A stretch of DNA of 40,304 bases from Pseudomonadota bacterium (GTDB taxonomy: Bacteria > Pseudomonadota > Gammaproteobacteria > Burkholderiales > Burkholderiaceae_C). The translations under genes and the position numbers were made by a program. The stretch is taken from contig JAKOYD010000158.1 in the NCBI GenBank assembly GCA_029780695.1, forward strand, positions 1 to 40,304. The letters run 5' to 3'. This document shows, in pieces, positions 1 through 10,185 of the stretch. Position 1 is the first letter of the stretch. Each line of letters starts with the position of its first letter. Below the pieces are notes generated by a model. The model was given only the letters and a program-made list of their open reading frames with translations. It had not been told where the DNA came from and did no database searches.

Positions 1-1870
<1,870 letters not shown>

Positions 1871-1879
1871 TGAGCCGCC

Positions 1880-1901
1880 GGGCGTGACCGCGGTCGCGCC
1901 C
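1880..1901 (+). other. Hairpin between dnaK and dnaJ
   Basis: GGGCGTGACC (1880-1889) pairs with GGTCGCGCCC (1892-1901) with one G-U wobble, ten bases after the dnaK stop. No T run follows, so it is not a standard terminator. It could be a partial attenuator or an mRNA-processing or stability hairpin that sets the DnaK:DnaJ ratio; this is inference. Confidence 0.35.
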
Positions 1902-1984
1902 TCCCCGCGCCGCGCAGAAGATTCATTCATCCGGATCGACTGCGCGGCGCTTGCGCATCCAGCTATCGAAACCAGAGCATCTCC

Positions 1985-3109
1985 ATGGCAAAACGCGACT
2001 ACTACGAAGTCCTTGGCGTGCCCAAGAACGCCAGCGAAGAAGAAATCAAGAAGGCCTATCGCAAGCTGGCGATGAAGTACCACCCCGACCGCAATCAGGG
2101 TGATGCGCAAAACGCCGAACTGAAGTTCAAGGAGGCCAAGGAAGCCTACGAGATGCTGTCCGACCCGCAGAAAAAGGCTGCCTACGACCAGTACGGCCAC
2201 GCGGGGGTCGACCCCAACATGCGCGGCGGCCCCGAAGGCTTCGGCGGCTTTGCCGAGGCCTTTGGCGACATCTTCGGCGACATCTTCGGCGGCGCGCGGG
2301 GCGGGCGCGGCGGCCAGCAGATTTACCGTGGCGCCGACCTGAGCTACGCCATGGAAATCACGCTGGAAGAGGCGGCGTCTGGCAAGGACGCGCAAATCCG
2401 TATCCCCAGCTGGGAATCGTGCGACACCTGTCACGGCTCGGGCGCCAAAGCCGGCACCAGCGCCACCACCTGTGGCACCTGCCACGGTCAGGGCGTGGTG
2501 CAGATGCGGCAAGGCTTCTTCAGCGTGCAGCAAACCTGTCCGCACTGCCGCGGCACCGGCAAGATCATCAAGGAACCCTGCGGCACCTGCCACGGCCAAG
2601 GCAAGGTCAAACACCAGAAGACGCTGGAGGTGAAGATCCCCGCCGGCATCGACGACGGCATGCGCATTCGATCGGCCGGCAATGGCGAGCCGGGCACCAA
2701 CGGCGGGCCGCCGGGCGACCTGTTCATCGAGATTCGCCTGAAAAAGCACGACATCTTCGAGCGCGACGGCGACGATCTGCACTGCGTGGTGCCCATCAGC
2801 TTTGCCGCCGCGGCCTTGGGCGGCGAGATCGAGGTGCCCACGCTGGGCGGCAAGGCGGCGATCGACATTCCGGACGGCACGCAGGCGGGCAAGCAGTTTC
2901 GCCTGCGCGGCAAGGGCATCAAGGGCGTGCGCTCCTCCTATCCGGGAGACCTGTATTGCCACATCAGCGTGGAAACGCCCGTCAAGCTGACCGAGCATCA
3001 GCGCAAGCTGCTGAAGGAATTCGACGAATCGCTGAAAAAAGGCGGCGCCAAGCATTCGCCCAGCACCGAGAGCTGGACCGACCGGCTCAAGAGCTTCTTT
3101 GGCGCGTGA
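1985..3109 (+). CDS. dnaJ: Chaperone DnaJ (Hsp40)
   Basis: A full-length type I DnaJ of 374 residues. The J domain (1-70) carries the invariant His33-Pro34-Asp35 tripeptide in KYHPDRNQ, which stimulates the DnaK ATPase. A Gly/Phe-rich linker follows (about 75-110), then four zinc-finger repeats, [24 protein letters not shown] and CGTCHGQG (about 148-210), and the two C-terminal beta domains. Only this ATG places the J domain at the N terminus. The ribosome binding site is weak. It lies directly after dnaK, and co-transcription is likely. Confidence 0.98.
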   Translation: MAKRDYYEVLGVPKNASEEEIKKAYRKLAMKYHPDRNQGDAQNAELKFKEAKEAYEMLSDPQKKAAYDQYGHAGVDPNMRGGPEGFGGFAEAFGDIFGDIFGGARGGRGGQQIYRGADLSYAMEITLEEAASGKDAQIRIPSWESCDTCHGSGAKAGTSATTCGTCHGQGVVQMRQGFFSVQQTCPHCRGTGKIIKEPCGTCHGQGKVKHQKTLEVKIPAGIDDGMRIRSAGNGEPGTNGGPPGDLFIEIRLKKHDIFERDGDDLHCVVPISFAAAALGGEIEVPTLGGKAAIDIPDGTQAGKQFRLRGKGIKGVRSSYPGDLYCHISVETPVKLTEHQRKLLKEFDESLKKGGAKHSPSTESWTDRLKSFFGA

Positions 3110-3179
3110 CGGCATGACCTCGTTGGCCAGGTCTGAGGTAGTCTCACGCCGGTAGCCAGCCGACGTTTATGCACATTTC

Positions 3180-4898
3180 ATGCCCGACGCTCCCGCGCCT
3201 TCACCGTCCGCCGTCGATTTGAAACGGCCATGCGAGGCCACGCGGCCAGGACGGCGCGCCGGCTGGTCGGTGCGCCCCGCCACCCTTGTCGTGCTGGTGT
3301 CGCTGTGGCTGGCCAGTGTCGGCAACGTGGCGCTGTGGCGCGCGATGGGCGCGTTGCCCGAGCTGGCCAATGCGCGCGGCACCGCGTTCATGCTGGCGTT
3401 CGGCGTCGGCGTGGCGGCGCTGACCGCCCTGCCCCTGGCGCTGCTGGCCTGGCGCTGGACGCTCAAGCCCGCGCTGATCCTTTTTTTGCTGGCCGCCGCC
3501 GGCGGCGCCTTCTTCATGCTGAGCTACGGCATCGTGATTGACCGCACGATGATGGTCAACGTGCTGCTGACCGATGCGCGCGAGGCGCGCGAACTGCTCA
3601 GTCCACGGCTGTGGGGCACGCTGGCGGTGCTGGGCGTGCTGCCAGCACTGGTGGTGTGGCGGCTGCCCCTGCGCTGGGCCACGCCGGGGCGGCAACTGCT
3701 GCACAACCTGGCGCTGGCCACGGGGGCAGTGGCGGTGGTGGTGGCCGCCGCCGGCCTGTTTTTCGGCGACTTGTCGTCGACCATGCGCAACCACACGCAG
3801 TTGCGCTTTCTGATCAACCCGCTCAACTCGTTCTATGCACTGGCCATCGTGGGCCAGCAGCCGGTGCAGCGCAGCGGCGTGGCCGTGCTGCCGCTGGGCG
3901 CGGACGCACGCCTGGCCGACCCCGCCGCCGACGCGCGGCCGCCGCTGGTGATCATGGTGCTGGGTGAGACCGCGCGCGCCGACCACATGGGCCTGAACGG
4001 CTACGAGCGCGCCACCACGCCCCGCCTGGCGCAACAAAACGTGGCCAGCCTGCGCAACGTCTGGTCGTGCGGCACCAACACGGCCGCGTCGGTGCCGTGC
4101 ATGTTCTCGAACCTGGGCCGGGAAGCCTTCGAGGACCGCGCGGCCAACACCGAAGGCCTGGTGGACGTGCTGCAACACGCTGGCTACGCCGTGCTGTGGC
4201 TGGACAACCAGGCCGGCGGCTGCAAGGGCGTGTGCGACCGCGTGCCCAAGGTCGATTACCGCCAGCTGCAGGCCGCGGCCCCCGATCTGTGCAGCGACGA
4301 CGAATGCTTCGACGAAGTCATGCTGCGCGGCCTGGACGAGCGCATCGCCCAGTTGCCGGCCGAGCGCCGGGCACGTGGCGTGGTGGTCTTCATGCACCAG
4401 ATGGGTAGCCACGGGCCGGCCTACTACAAGCGCACGCCCGCCGCCTTCAAGCACTTCACGCCCGAATGCACCACCAACGCCCTGCAGCAGTGCCCGCGCG
4501 AGCAGGTGGTCAACGCCTACGACAACACCATTCTGTATACCGACCATTTTCTTGGCCAGGCCATCGACTGGCTGCGCACGCACGACCAGACCGCCGCCAC
4601 GGCGCTGGTGTACCTGTCCGACCACGGCGAATCGCTGGGCGAGAACAACCTGTACCTGCACGGCCTGCCCTACCGCCTGGCCCCGGACGCGCAAAAGCGC
4701 GTGCCGTGGATCACCTGGTTGTCACCGCGGTTCGAACAGCAAAGCGGCGTGACCGTCGCCTGCCTGAAGACCAAGGCCGACGAACGCCTGTCCCACGACC
4801 ATTACTTTCACACCGTGCTCGGCCTCTTGGGCGTGCACAGCCAGGTGCGTCAGCCGGGCCTGGACCTCACGGCCACTTGCCGAGCGGCGCCGGGCTGA
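3180..4898 (+). CDS. eptA: EptA-type phosphoethanolamine transferase (inner membrane)
   Basis: A 572-residue membrane enzyme of the alkaline-phosphatase superfamily. The N-terminal third has about five hydrophobic helices (roughly residues 33-50, 66-88, 96-118, 143-160, 175-195), followed by a periplasmic catalytic domain. Active-site motifs seen are Glu263 in VLGETARADH, the nucleophile Thr301 in CGTNTAASVPCMFS, Asp481-His482 in SDHGESLGE, and His494 in LYLHG, plus several periplasmic Cys pairs. This matches EptA/MCR enzymes, which move phosphoethanolamine from phosphatidylethanolamine to lipid A and lower the surface charge. The lipid A target is inferred from the family. It looks like an intrinsic chromosomal member with host-like codon use and no mobile element beside it. 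It has no clear Shine-Dalgarno, so the start is less certain than the rest. The gene stands alone and is convergent with the DUF1854 gene. Confidence 0.9.
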   Translation: MPDAPAPSPSAVDLKRPCEATRPGRRAGWSVRPATLVVLVSLWLASVGNVALWRAMGALPELANARGTAFMLAFGVGVAALTALPLALLAWRWTLKPALILFLLAAAGGAFFMLSYGIVIDRTMMVNVLLTDAREARELLSPRLWGTLAVLGVLPALVVWRLPLRWATPGRQLLHNLALATGAVAVVVAAAGLFFGDLSSTMRNHTQLRFLINPLNSFYALAIVGQQPVQRSGVAVLPLGADARLADPAADARPPLVIMVLGETARADHMGLNGYERATTPRLAQQNVASLRNVWSCGTNTAASVPCMFSNLGREAFEDRAANTEGLVDVLQHAGYAVLWLDNQAGGCKGVCDRVPKVDYRQLQAAAPDLCSDDECFDEVMLRGLDERIAQLPAERRARGVVVFMHQMGSHGPAYYKRTPAAFKHFTPECTTNALQQCPREQVVNAYDNTILYTDHFLGQAIDWLRTHDQTAATALVYLSDHGESLGENNLYLHGLPYRLAPDAQKRVPWITWLSPRFEQQSGVTVACLKTKADERLSHDHYFHTVLGLLGVHSQVRQPGLDLTATCRAAPG

Positions 4899-4932
4899 GA
4901 ACGGCTTCGACCGAAACCGACGCCGGACGCGC

Positions 4933-5409
4933 TTAGAGAAACCGGTCGAGCAGCTTGCGGCTGTGCTTGTCCATCTCCATCAGATCGCGGATCAGGTATT
5001 GCACGCCGTGCGCATCGTTGACGATCAGCAGCCCCGGCCCCAGGCGCCGAATGTCTTCCTCGCCCTTGAGGACGAAGCTGGTCGGCCCGCGGTCGGTTTC
5101 CACGACCCAGGTGCTGGGCGTGGCAAAGCTGCTGACGGATTTCAGGCTGCGCAGCACGGGCATGAATTCGCGCTGCTCCAGCGCTTCGGACAGCAGCGCC
5201 TGCTCCGCTGCGGGCAGCGCGCTCAGCCTTGGGACCCAGGCCAGTTCGTGGCCATCGGTGTCGACCAGGCTGACGCCTTCGTCGGGCGCCGCGATGGGAA
5301 AGGCGCGCACCGCCACCACGCCGATGTGCTCGTTGCCCCGCGCATCGGTCAGCACCAGGCGCCCGAACGCATCACGGCGCAACCCGAAAACGATGCTGGC
5401 CGCGCTCAT
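4933..5409 (-). CDS. DUF1854 protein of the cyanophycin locus
   Basis: A 158-residue soluble protein, rich in beta strands, of the DUF1854 family (GNEHIGVVAVRAFPI near the start; YLIRDLMEMDKHSRKLLDRFL-like C terminus, about 138-158). Family members are repeatedly found beside cyanophycin synthetase genes and are named cyanophycin metabolism-associated in annotation systems. No biochemical role is established. Its ATG overlaps the ABC transporter stop as ATGA (4 bp), so the two are translationally coupled and probably act together. No signal peptide or membrane segment is seen. The gene is convergent with the phosphoethanolamine transferase, 34 bp away, with no evident terminator between them. 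Confidence 0.85.
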   Translation of the reverse strand: MSAASIVFGLRRDAFGRLVLTDARGNEHIGVVAVRAFPIAAPDEGVSLVDTDGHELAWVPRLSALPAAEQALLSEALEQREFMPVLRSLKSVSSFATPSTWVVETDRGPTSFVLKGEEDIRRLGPGLLIVNDAHGVQYLIRDLMEMDKHSRKLLDRFL

Positions 5410-7748
5410 TTGTGCTCCTCCTTCAGCCCGGCCGTGGGGTCGACTTCGGCCTCACGGTCGATGAGCGGCGGCGTGGGCAGGGCCGGCGGGGGCGCGGGCG
5501 GATCTTCCGTGACCAGCATGCGGTCGCGTTCGGCCTTTTCCTGCCGCGCCTGCGCTTCGTACAAACGCCAGTACGCGCCGCGGTGGGCCATCAACTGGTC
5601 GTGCGTGCCCTCTTCCACCTTGAGTCCCTTGTCCATCACCACCAGCCGGTCGGCCTTGCGCAGGGTGGACAGGCGGTGCGCGATGGCGATGGTGGTGCGC
5701 CCGCGCACCAGGTTGTCGAGCGCCTTCTGGATCTCGCGCTCGGTCTCGGTGTCGACGGACGCCGTCGCTTCGTCCAGGATCAGGATGCGCGGGTCGATCA
5801 GCAGTGCGCGGGCAATGCTGATGCGCTGGCGCTCGCCGCCCGACAGGCCCTGGCCGCGCTCGCCCACCAGCGAGTCGTAGCCCTGCGGCAGCCGCAGGAT
5901 GAATTCGTGCGCATGCGCGGCCCGTGCAGCCGCAACGATCTCCTCGCGCGTGGCGTCGGGCTTGCCGTAGGCGATGTTTTCCGCGATGGTGCCGAAAAAC
6001 AGGAAAGGCTCCTGCAGCACCAGCCCAACGTGGCGCCGGTAGTCGGCCACGCGCACCTGCCGCAGGTCGACGCCGTCCACCAGGATGGCGCCCTGCGTCA
6101 CGTCGTAGAAGCGGCAGATCAGGTTGACCAGCGTGCTCTTGCCCGAACCCGAATGACCGACCAGGCCAATCATTTCGCCCGGCTCGATGGTCAGGTCCAG
6201 CCCACGAATGACCGAGCGGTTGCCGTAGCGCAGCGCCGCGTTGCGCACTTCGATGCGGCCTTCCACCCGATTCAGCGCCACCGGGTTCCTGGGCTCCGGC
6301 ACGCTGGATTCGTGGTCCAGAATCTCGAAGATGCGCTTGGTCGCCGAGGCCGCCTTCTGGGTGACCGACACGATGCGGCTCATCGAATCCAGCCGGCTGT
6401 AGAAGCGTCCGATGTAGGCGATGAAGGCGGTCAGCACACCGACCGTGATCTGCCCGCGGCTGACCAGCCAGATGCCGGCCGCCCACACCACCAGCAGCCC
6501 GATCTCGGTCAGCAGCGTGACGGTGGGCGAAAACAGCGACCACAGCTTGTTCAGCTTGTCGTTGACCGCCAGGTTGTAGCGGTTGGCCTCTTTGAAACGG
6601 CCAGCCTCGCGTTCTTCCTGCGCGAACGCCTTGACCACGCGGATGCCGGGAATGGTGTCGGCCAGGACGTTGGTCACCTCGCTCCAAACCCGGTCGATCT
6701 TCTCAAAGCCGGTGCGCAGGCGGTCGCGCACCACGTGGATCAGCCAGGCAATGATGGGCAGCGGCACCAGGGTGACCATGGCCAGCGTCGGGTCGATGGA
6801 GAACAGGATCACCGCCGTCATGCCGATCATCAGCACGTCGGTCGCAAAGTCGAGCAGATGCAGGGACAGGAAGACGTTGATGCGATCCGTTTCCGATCCA
6901 ATTCGCGCCATCAGGTCGCCCGTCCGGCGGCCGCCGAAGTATTCCAGTGAAAGATTGAGCAAGTGCTCGTAAGTGCTGGTGCGCAGGTCGGCGCCGATGC
7001 GCTCTGACACCAGGGCCAGGATGTAGGTTTTGGCCCAGCTGAGCACCCACGCCAGCAGCGATGCGCCCAGCAGGCCCGACAGCAGCAGCGTCACATAGCC
7101 GGTGTCGATCTGCTGCCCGTTCTGAAACGGGATCAGCACCTTGTCCATCAGTGGCATGGTCAGGTAGGGGGGCACCAGCGTGGCGGCAGTGGCTGCCAGC
7201 GTCAGGCAAAAGGCCACGAACAGGCGCCAGCGGTAGGGCCGTGCAAAACGCCAAAGGCGAAAAAGCGTCCAGGTGGACGGCGGCTTGTCCTCGGGCGCGT
7301 CGTCGGTTTCTTCTGCCTCGGGGCCCATAGGCTCATCGGCCAGCGGCAGCGCCACGCCATCCGGCGCACCCCGCGCCGCCATGGCACGCTCAAACTGGGC
7401 CAGCAGCTGCAGCGCGGCGGGGTTGTGTCCCAAGGTAAAGCGCCAGACGGCCAATTGCTGCCGCGCATCGCGCAATTCGAGCGTGCCGACACCTGCGTAG
7501 TCGTGGTGCGACAGGGTCAGTCCGGGCTGCAAATCCCAGCTGTGCCAGGCGGTTTCGTCCGGAAACCGAGCCAGCAGCCGCTGGTCTGTCATGGTCAGCG
7601 TGCCGACGCCGAAGCGAAGCTGACGATTCAGGTCAACTTCCAGCGTGGCCAGCACGTTCTCAGAAGGTCGCAGCGACACCCCCGCCGCGGCCAGGTTGGG
7701 GTCAAGCCGCTCGGCCTGACCGACGACAGGGGGGGTGGCAGACGACAT
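5406..7748 (-). CDS. ABC transporter, fused membrane and ATPase domains, cyanophycin-associated
   Basis: Started at the ATG at 7748 this is 780 residues; a TTG at 7808 would add 20 but would eat into the divergent promoter gap. Residues 1 to about 150 form an extra soluble domain with a beta-rich, PH-like pattern (GVGTLTMTDQRLLARF, later WRFTLG), then an acidic linker. A six-helix ABC exporter membrane domain spans roughly 165-465. The nucleotide-binding domain has Walker A GHSGSGKST (Lys537), signature LSGGERQRISIARA, Walker B ILILDEATASVD and H-loop AIAHRLS. It is a homodimer-type exporter by architecture. Close relatives sit next to cphA in betaproteobacteria. The substrate is unknown; a role in handling cyanophycin or its precursors is inferred from context only. 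It is divergent from cphA', with an 84-bp gap. Confidence 0.9.
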   Translation of the reverse strand: MSSATPPVVGQAERLDPNLAAAGVSLRPSENVLATLEVDLNRQLRFGVGTLTMTDQRLLARFPDETAWHSWDLQPGLTLSHHDYAGVGTLELRDARQQLAVWRFTLGHNPAALQLLAQFERAMAARGAPDGVALPLADEPMGPEAEETDDAPEDKPPSTWTLFRLWRFARPYRWRLFVAFCLTLAATAATLVPPYLTMPLMDKVLIPFQNGQQIDTGYVTLLLSGLLGASLLAWVLSWAKTYILALVSERIGADLRTSTYEHLLNLSLEYFGGRRTGDLMARIGSETDRINVFLSLHLLDFATDVLMIGMTAVILFSIDPTLAMVTLVPLPIIAWLIHVVRDRLRTGFEKIDRVWSEVTNVLADTIPGIRVVKAFAQEEREAGRFKEANRYNLAVNDKLNKLWSLFSPTVTLLTEIGLLVVWAAGIWLVSRGQITVGVLTAFIAYIGRFYSRLDSMSRIVSVTQKAASATKRIFEILDHESSVPEPRNPVALNRVEGRIEVRNAALRYGNRSVIRGLDLTIEPGEMIGLVGHSGSGKSTLVNLICRFYDVTQGAILVDGVDLRQVRVADYRRHVGLVLQEPFLFFGTIAENIAYGKPDATREEIVAAARAAHAHEFILRLPQGYDSLVGERGQGLSGGERQRISIARALLIDPRILILDEATASVDTETEREIQKALDNLVRGRTTIAIAHRLSTLRKADRLVVMDKGLKVEEGTHDQLMAHRGAYWRLYEAQARQEKAERDRMLVTEDPPAPPPALPTPPLIDREAEVDPTAGLKEEHK

Positions 7749-7832
7749 GAAATCTGGAAAACTGCGGGCCGGGACAATGCGGGGACAGCGGCCCGCCGCA
7801 TACGACAATCGAAAGAAAGCGAGCGCACTTCA
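7749..7832. promoter_or_regulatory. Divergent regulatory gap of the cyanophycin locus
   Basis: These 84 bases separate the transporter start (minus) from the cphA' start (plus) and must hold both promoters or their leaders. A perfect 8-bp inverted repeat, GCGGGCCG (7764-7771) and CGGCCCGC (7789-7796), surrounds a near-direct repeat (GGGACAATGC, GGGGACAGCG). That layout suits a dimeric regulator binding site or an RNA hairpin. No convincing -10/-35 pair was recognised. Confidence 0.4.
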
Positions 7833-10133
7833 ATGAGGCGAATCGACCAGAACGAGCCTGGCTCGTACGGCGGTGGCGGATTGTATCCCCGCACCCACAC
7901 CGTGACGACCGATCAACCCGAACCGTTGGCCGCCCCGCGCCCCGCCCGCCAGTTCGCCGACATCGTGATCCGCCGCATGTCGCACCTGCGTGGCCCCAAC
8001 GTCTGGACCTACCGCGCGGTGATCGAGGCGGTGGTGGACATCGGTGAACTTGAGGACTTCCCCTCCAACACCCTGCCCGGCTTCTATCAGCGGCTGACCG
8101 GCTGGCTGCCGGGCCTGATCGAGCACCGCTGCAGCGTCGGCCGGCGCGGCGGCTTTCTGATGCGCCTGCGCGACGGCACCTGGCCCGGCCACATCCTGGA
8201 GCACGTGGCGCTGGAGCTGCAGACGCAGGCCGGCATGAAGACCGGTTTTGGCAAGGCGCGCATGACGCACGAACGCGGTGTCTACAAGGTCGTCATCCGC
8301 ACCCGCAACGAGGCCATCGGCAAGCTGGCGCTGACCTCCGCCCGCGACCTGGTCATGGCCGCCATCAACGACAAGCCTTACGACGTTGCCGCCACCATCG
8401 CCAAACTGACCGACATGGTCGACCGCCAGTGCCTGGGCCCCAGCACGGCCTGCATCGTGGACGCCGCCAACGAGCGCGGCATTCCCTCGATTCGCCTGAA
8501 CGACGGCAACCTGGTTCAACTCGGCCATGGGGCGGCCCAGCGCCGCATCTGGACCGCCGAGACCGACCGCACCAGCGCCATCGCCGAAGGCATCTCGCGC
8601 GACAAGGACCTGACCAAGCAGCTGCTGGCCGCCGCCGGCGTGCCAGTGCCCGAGGGCCGCACCGTCGAATCGGCCGAAGCGGCCTGGGACGCGGCCGAGG
8701 ACATTGGCCTGCCCGTCGTCGTCAAGCCATCCGACGGCAACCACGCCCGGGGCGTGTCGCTCAACCTCAAGACACGCGACGAGGTGATGCACGCCTTCGC
8801 CGCGGCGGAGCAGGAAGGCTCCGAAGTGATCGTCGAGCGCTTCATCCCCGGCCAGGAGCACCGCCTGCTGGTGGTGGGCGGCAAGGTGGTGGCCGCCACG
8901 CGCGGCGAAATCATCCGCGTCGGCGGCGACGGCAAGTCGACCATCGCCGAGCTCATCGACACTCAGGTCAACACCGACCCGCGCCGCGGCGAGGAAGAGC
9001 ACCTGCCGCTGGAAACCCTGCGCGCCAACGACCCCGTGCTGCTGCTGCTGCTGCAGCGCCAGGGGCTGACGCCCGACGGCGTGCTGCCGCGCGGCGAATC
9101 CGCCGTGGTGCAGCGCACCGGCAACATGGCCATCGATGTGACCGGCCAGGTGCACCCCGACATTGCCGAACAAATGGCACTGGCCGCCCGCGTGGTCGGG
9201 CTGGACATTGCCGGTATTGATTTGGTGGTGGAAGACATTACCCAGCCGCTGGCGGCCCAGGGTGGCGCCATCGTCGAAGTCAACGCAGGCCCAGGCTTGC
9301 TGATGCACCTGAAGCCAGCCGTGGGCCGCGCGCAGCCGGTGGGCGAAGCCATTGCGCAACACCTGTTCCCGACCGGCACCACCGGCCGCATTCCCATCGT
9401 CGGCATCGTCGGTGACGGGCAAAGCTCGCTGGCGGCTCGACTGACCGGCACGCTGATCCAGCTGCATGGCCTCACCGCGGCCACGGGCTGCCGTGACGGC
9501 CTGTTCCTGGCATCGCGCCAGCTGGCCAAGGGCAATGCCATGGGCTACGAATTCTGCGAACGCATGCTGATCAACCGCACGGTGCAGGCGGCGGTGTTCG
9601 AAACGTCACCGCGCCACATCCTGACCGAAGGCCTGCCCTACGACCGCTGCCAGATCGGCGTGGTCATGGCCATGCCTGGCCCGCAGGGGCTGGAAGACCA
9701 GTACATCACCGACGCCGAACAGATGCCCAACGTGGTACGCACCCAGGTCGACGTGGTGCTGCCGCAGGGCGCGTCGGTGCTGAACGCCGACGACGCCCAC
9801 GTGCTGGAACTGGCCGACTACAGCGACGGCGAGGTGGTGCTCTATAGCCTCAACCCCGCCAGCGAAGCGCTTGCCGCGCACCGCGGCCGCAAAGGGCGCG
9901 CCGTATTCGCCCGCGGCGACGCCATCGTGCTGGCCAGCGGCGCCGAAGAAACCCTGCTGCTGCAGTTGCACAGCCCGGATTTCTCTGCCCTGTCGTCCCA
10001 CCTGCCTGCCGATGTACGGCCGCATGTGCTGGCGGCGGTAGCCACGGCCTGGGCGCTCGGCATCCCAGCGGACCTCATCCGCGCCGGTTTGTTGCGATTC
10101 GGTGAAATTCAGGCGGCTTCGGCTGTCCACTGA
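7833..10133 (+). CDS. cphA': Second cyanophycin synthetase CphA' with degenerate Mur-ligase site
   Basis: 766 residues from the ATG at 7833; the frame is open further upstream but that part overlaps the divergent transporter and reads like no protein. An N-terminal cyanophycin-synthetase domain (about 20-220) leads into an ATP-grasp domain (about 225-485: DKDLTKQLLAAAGVPVPEG from Asp257, VVVKPSDGNHARGVS, IVEVNAGPGLLMH). The Mur-ligase-like region that follows has GDGQSS (527-532) where CphA has GTNGKT, and is about 120 residues shorter than in CphA. The lost P-loop argues that this half does not bind ATP. Cupriavidus carries a similar cphA/cphA' pair, and cyanobacterial CphA2 also has one disabled site and polymerises beta-Asp-Arg dipeptides. 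Whether this protein does the same is inference. It lies 52 bp upstream of cphA and is probably co-transcribed. Confidence 0.93.
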   Translation: MRRIDQNEPGSYGGGGLYPRTHTVTTDQPEPLAAPRPARQFADIVIRRMSHLRGPNVWTYRAVIEAVVDIGELEDFPSNTLPGFYQRLTGWLPGLIEHRCSVGRRGGFLMRLRDGTWPGHILEHVALELQTQAGMKTGFGKARMTHERGVYKVVIRTRNEAIGKLALTSARDLVMAAINDKPYDVAATIAKLTDMVDRQCLGPSTACIVDAANERGIPSIRLNDGNLVQLGHGAAQRRIWTAETDRTSAIAEGISRDKDLTKQLLAAAGVPVPEGRTVESAEAAWDAAEDIGLPVVVKPSDGNHARGVSLNLKTRDEVMHAFAAAEQEGSEVIVERFIPGQEHRLLVVGGKVVAATRGEIIRVGGDGKSTIAELIDTQVNTDPRRGEEEHLPLETLRANDPVLLLLLQRQGLTPDGVLPRGESAVVQRTGNMAIDVTGQVHPDIAEQMALAARVVGLDIAGIDLVVEDITQPLAAQGGAIVEVNAGPGLLMHLKPAVGRAQPVGEAIAQHLFPTGTTGRIPIVGIVGDGQSSLAARLTGTLIQLHGLTAATGCRDGLFLASRQLAKGNAMGYEFCERMLINRTVQAAVFETSPRHILTEGLPYDRCQIGVVMAMPGPQGLEDQYITDAEQMPNVVRTQVDVVLPQGASVLNADDAHVLELADYSDGEVVLYSLNPASEALAAHRGRKGRAVFARGDAIVLASGAEETLLLQLHSPDFSALSSHLPADVRPHVLAAVATAWALGIPADLIRAGLLRFGEIQAASAVH

Positions 10134-10185
10134 TTCGCACGCTCGTCCGTTGCATCTCTCAGTTGCACTGTCTTTAGGACATTTC

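Noticed and set aside
3201..4694. 497-codon minus-strand frame over the phosphoethanolamine transferase gene
   Set aside because: Low-complexity His/Gln/Val/Gly translation; the plus strand carries all catalytic motifs.
3180..4898. Acquired mcr-type colistin resistance gene
   Set aside because: Motifs fit the wider EptA family, but base composition matches its neighbours and no mobile element flanks it, so it is best read as a native chromosomal gene.
7425..7832. N-terminal extension of CphA' to 902 residues
   Set aside because: The extra 136 codons overlap the divergent transporter gene in antisense and do not resemble cyanophycin synthetase.
7830..9467. 545-codon open frame antisense to cphA'
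   Set aside because: It arises from the GC-rich codon pattern of cphA'. The translation is His/Ala/Gly/Val-rich without any domain, and the sense strand is a clear enzyme.
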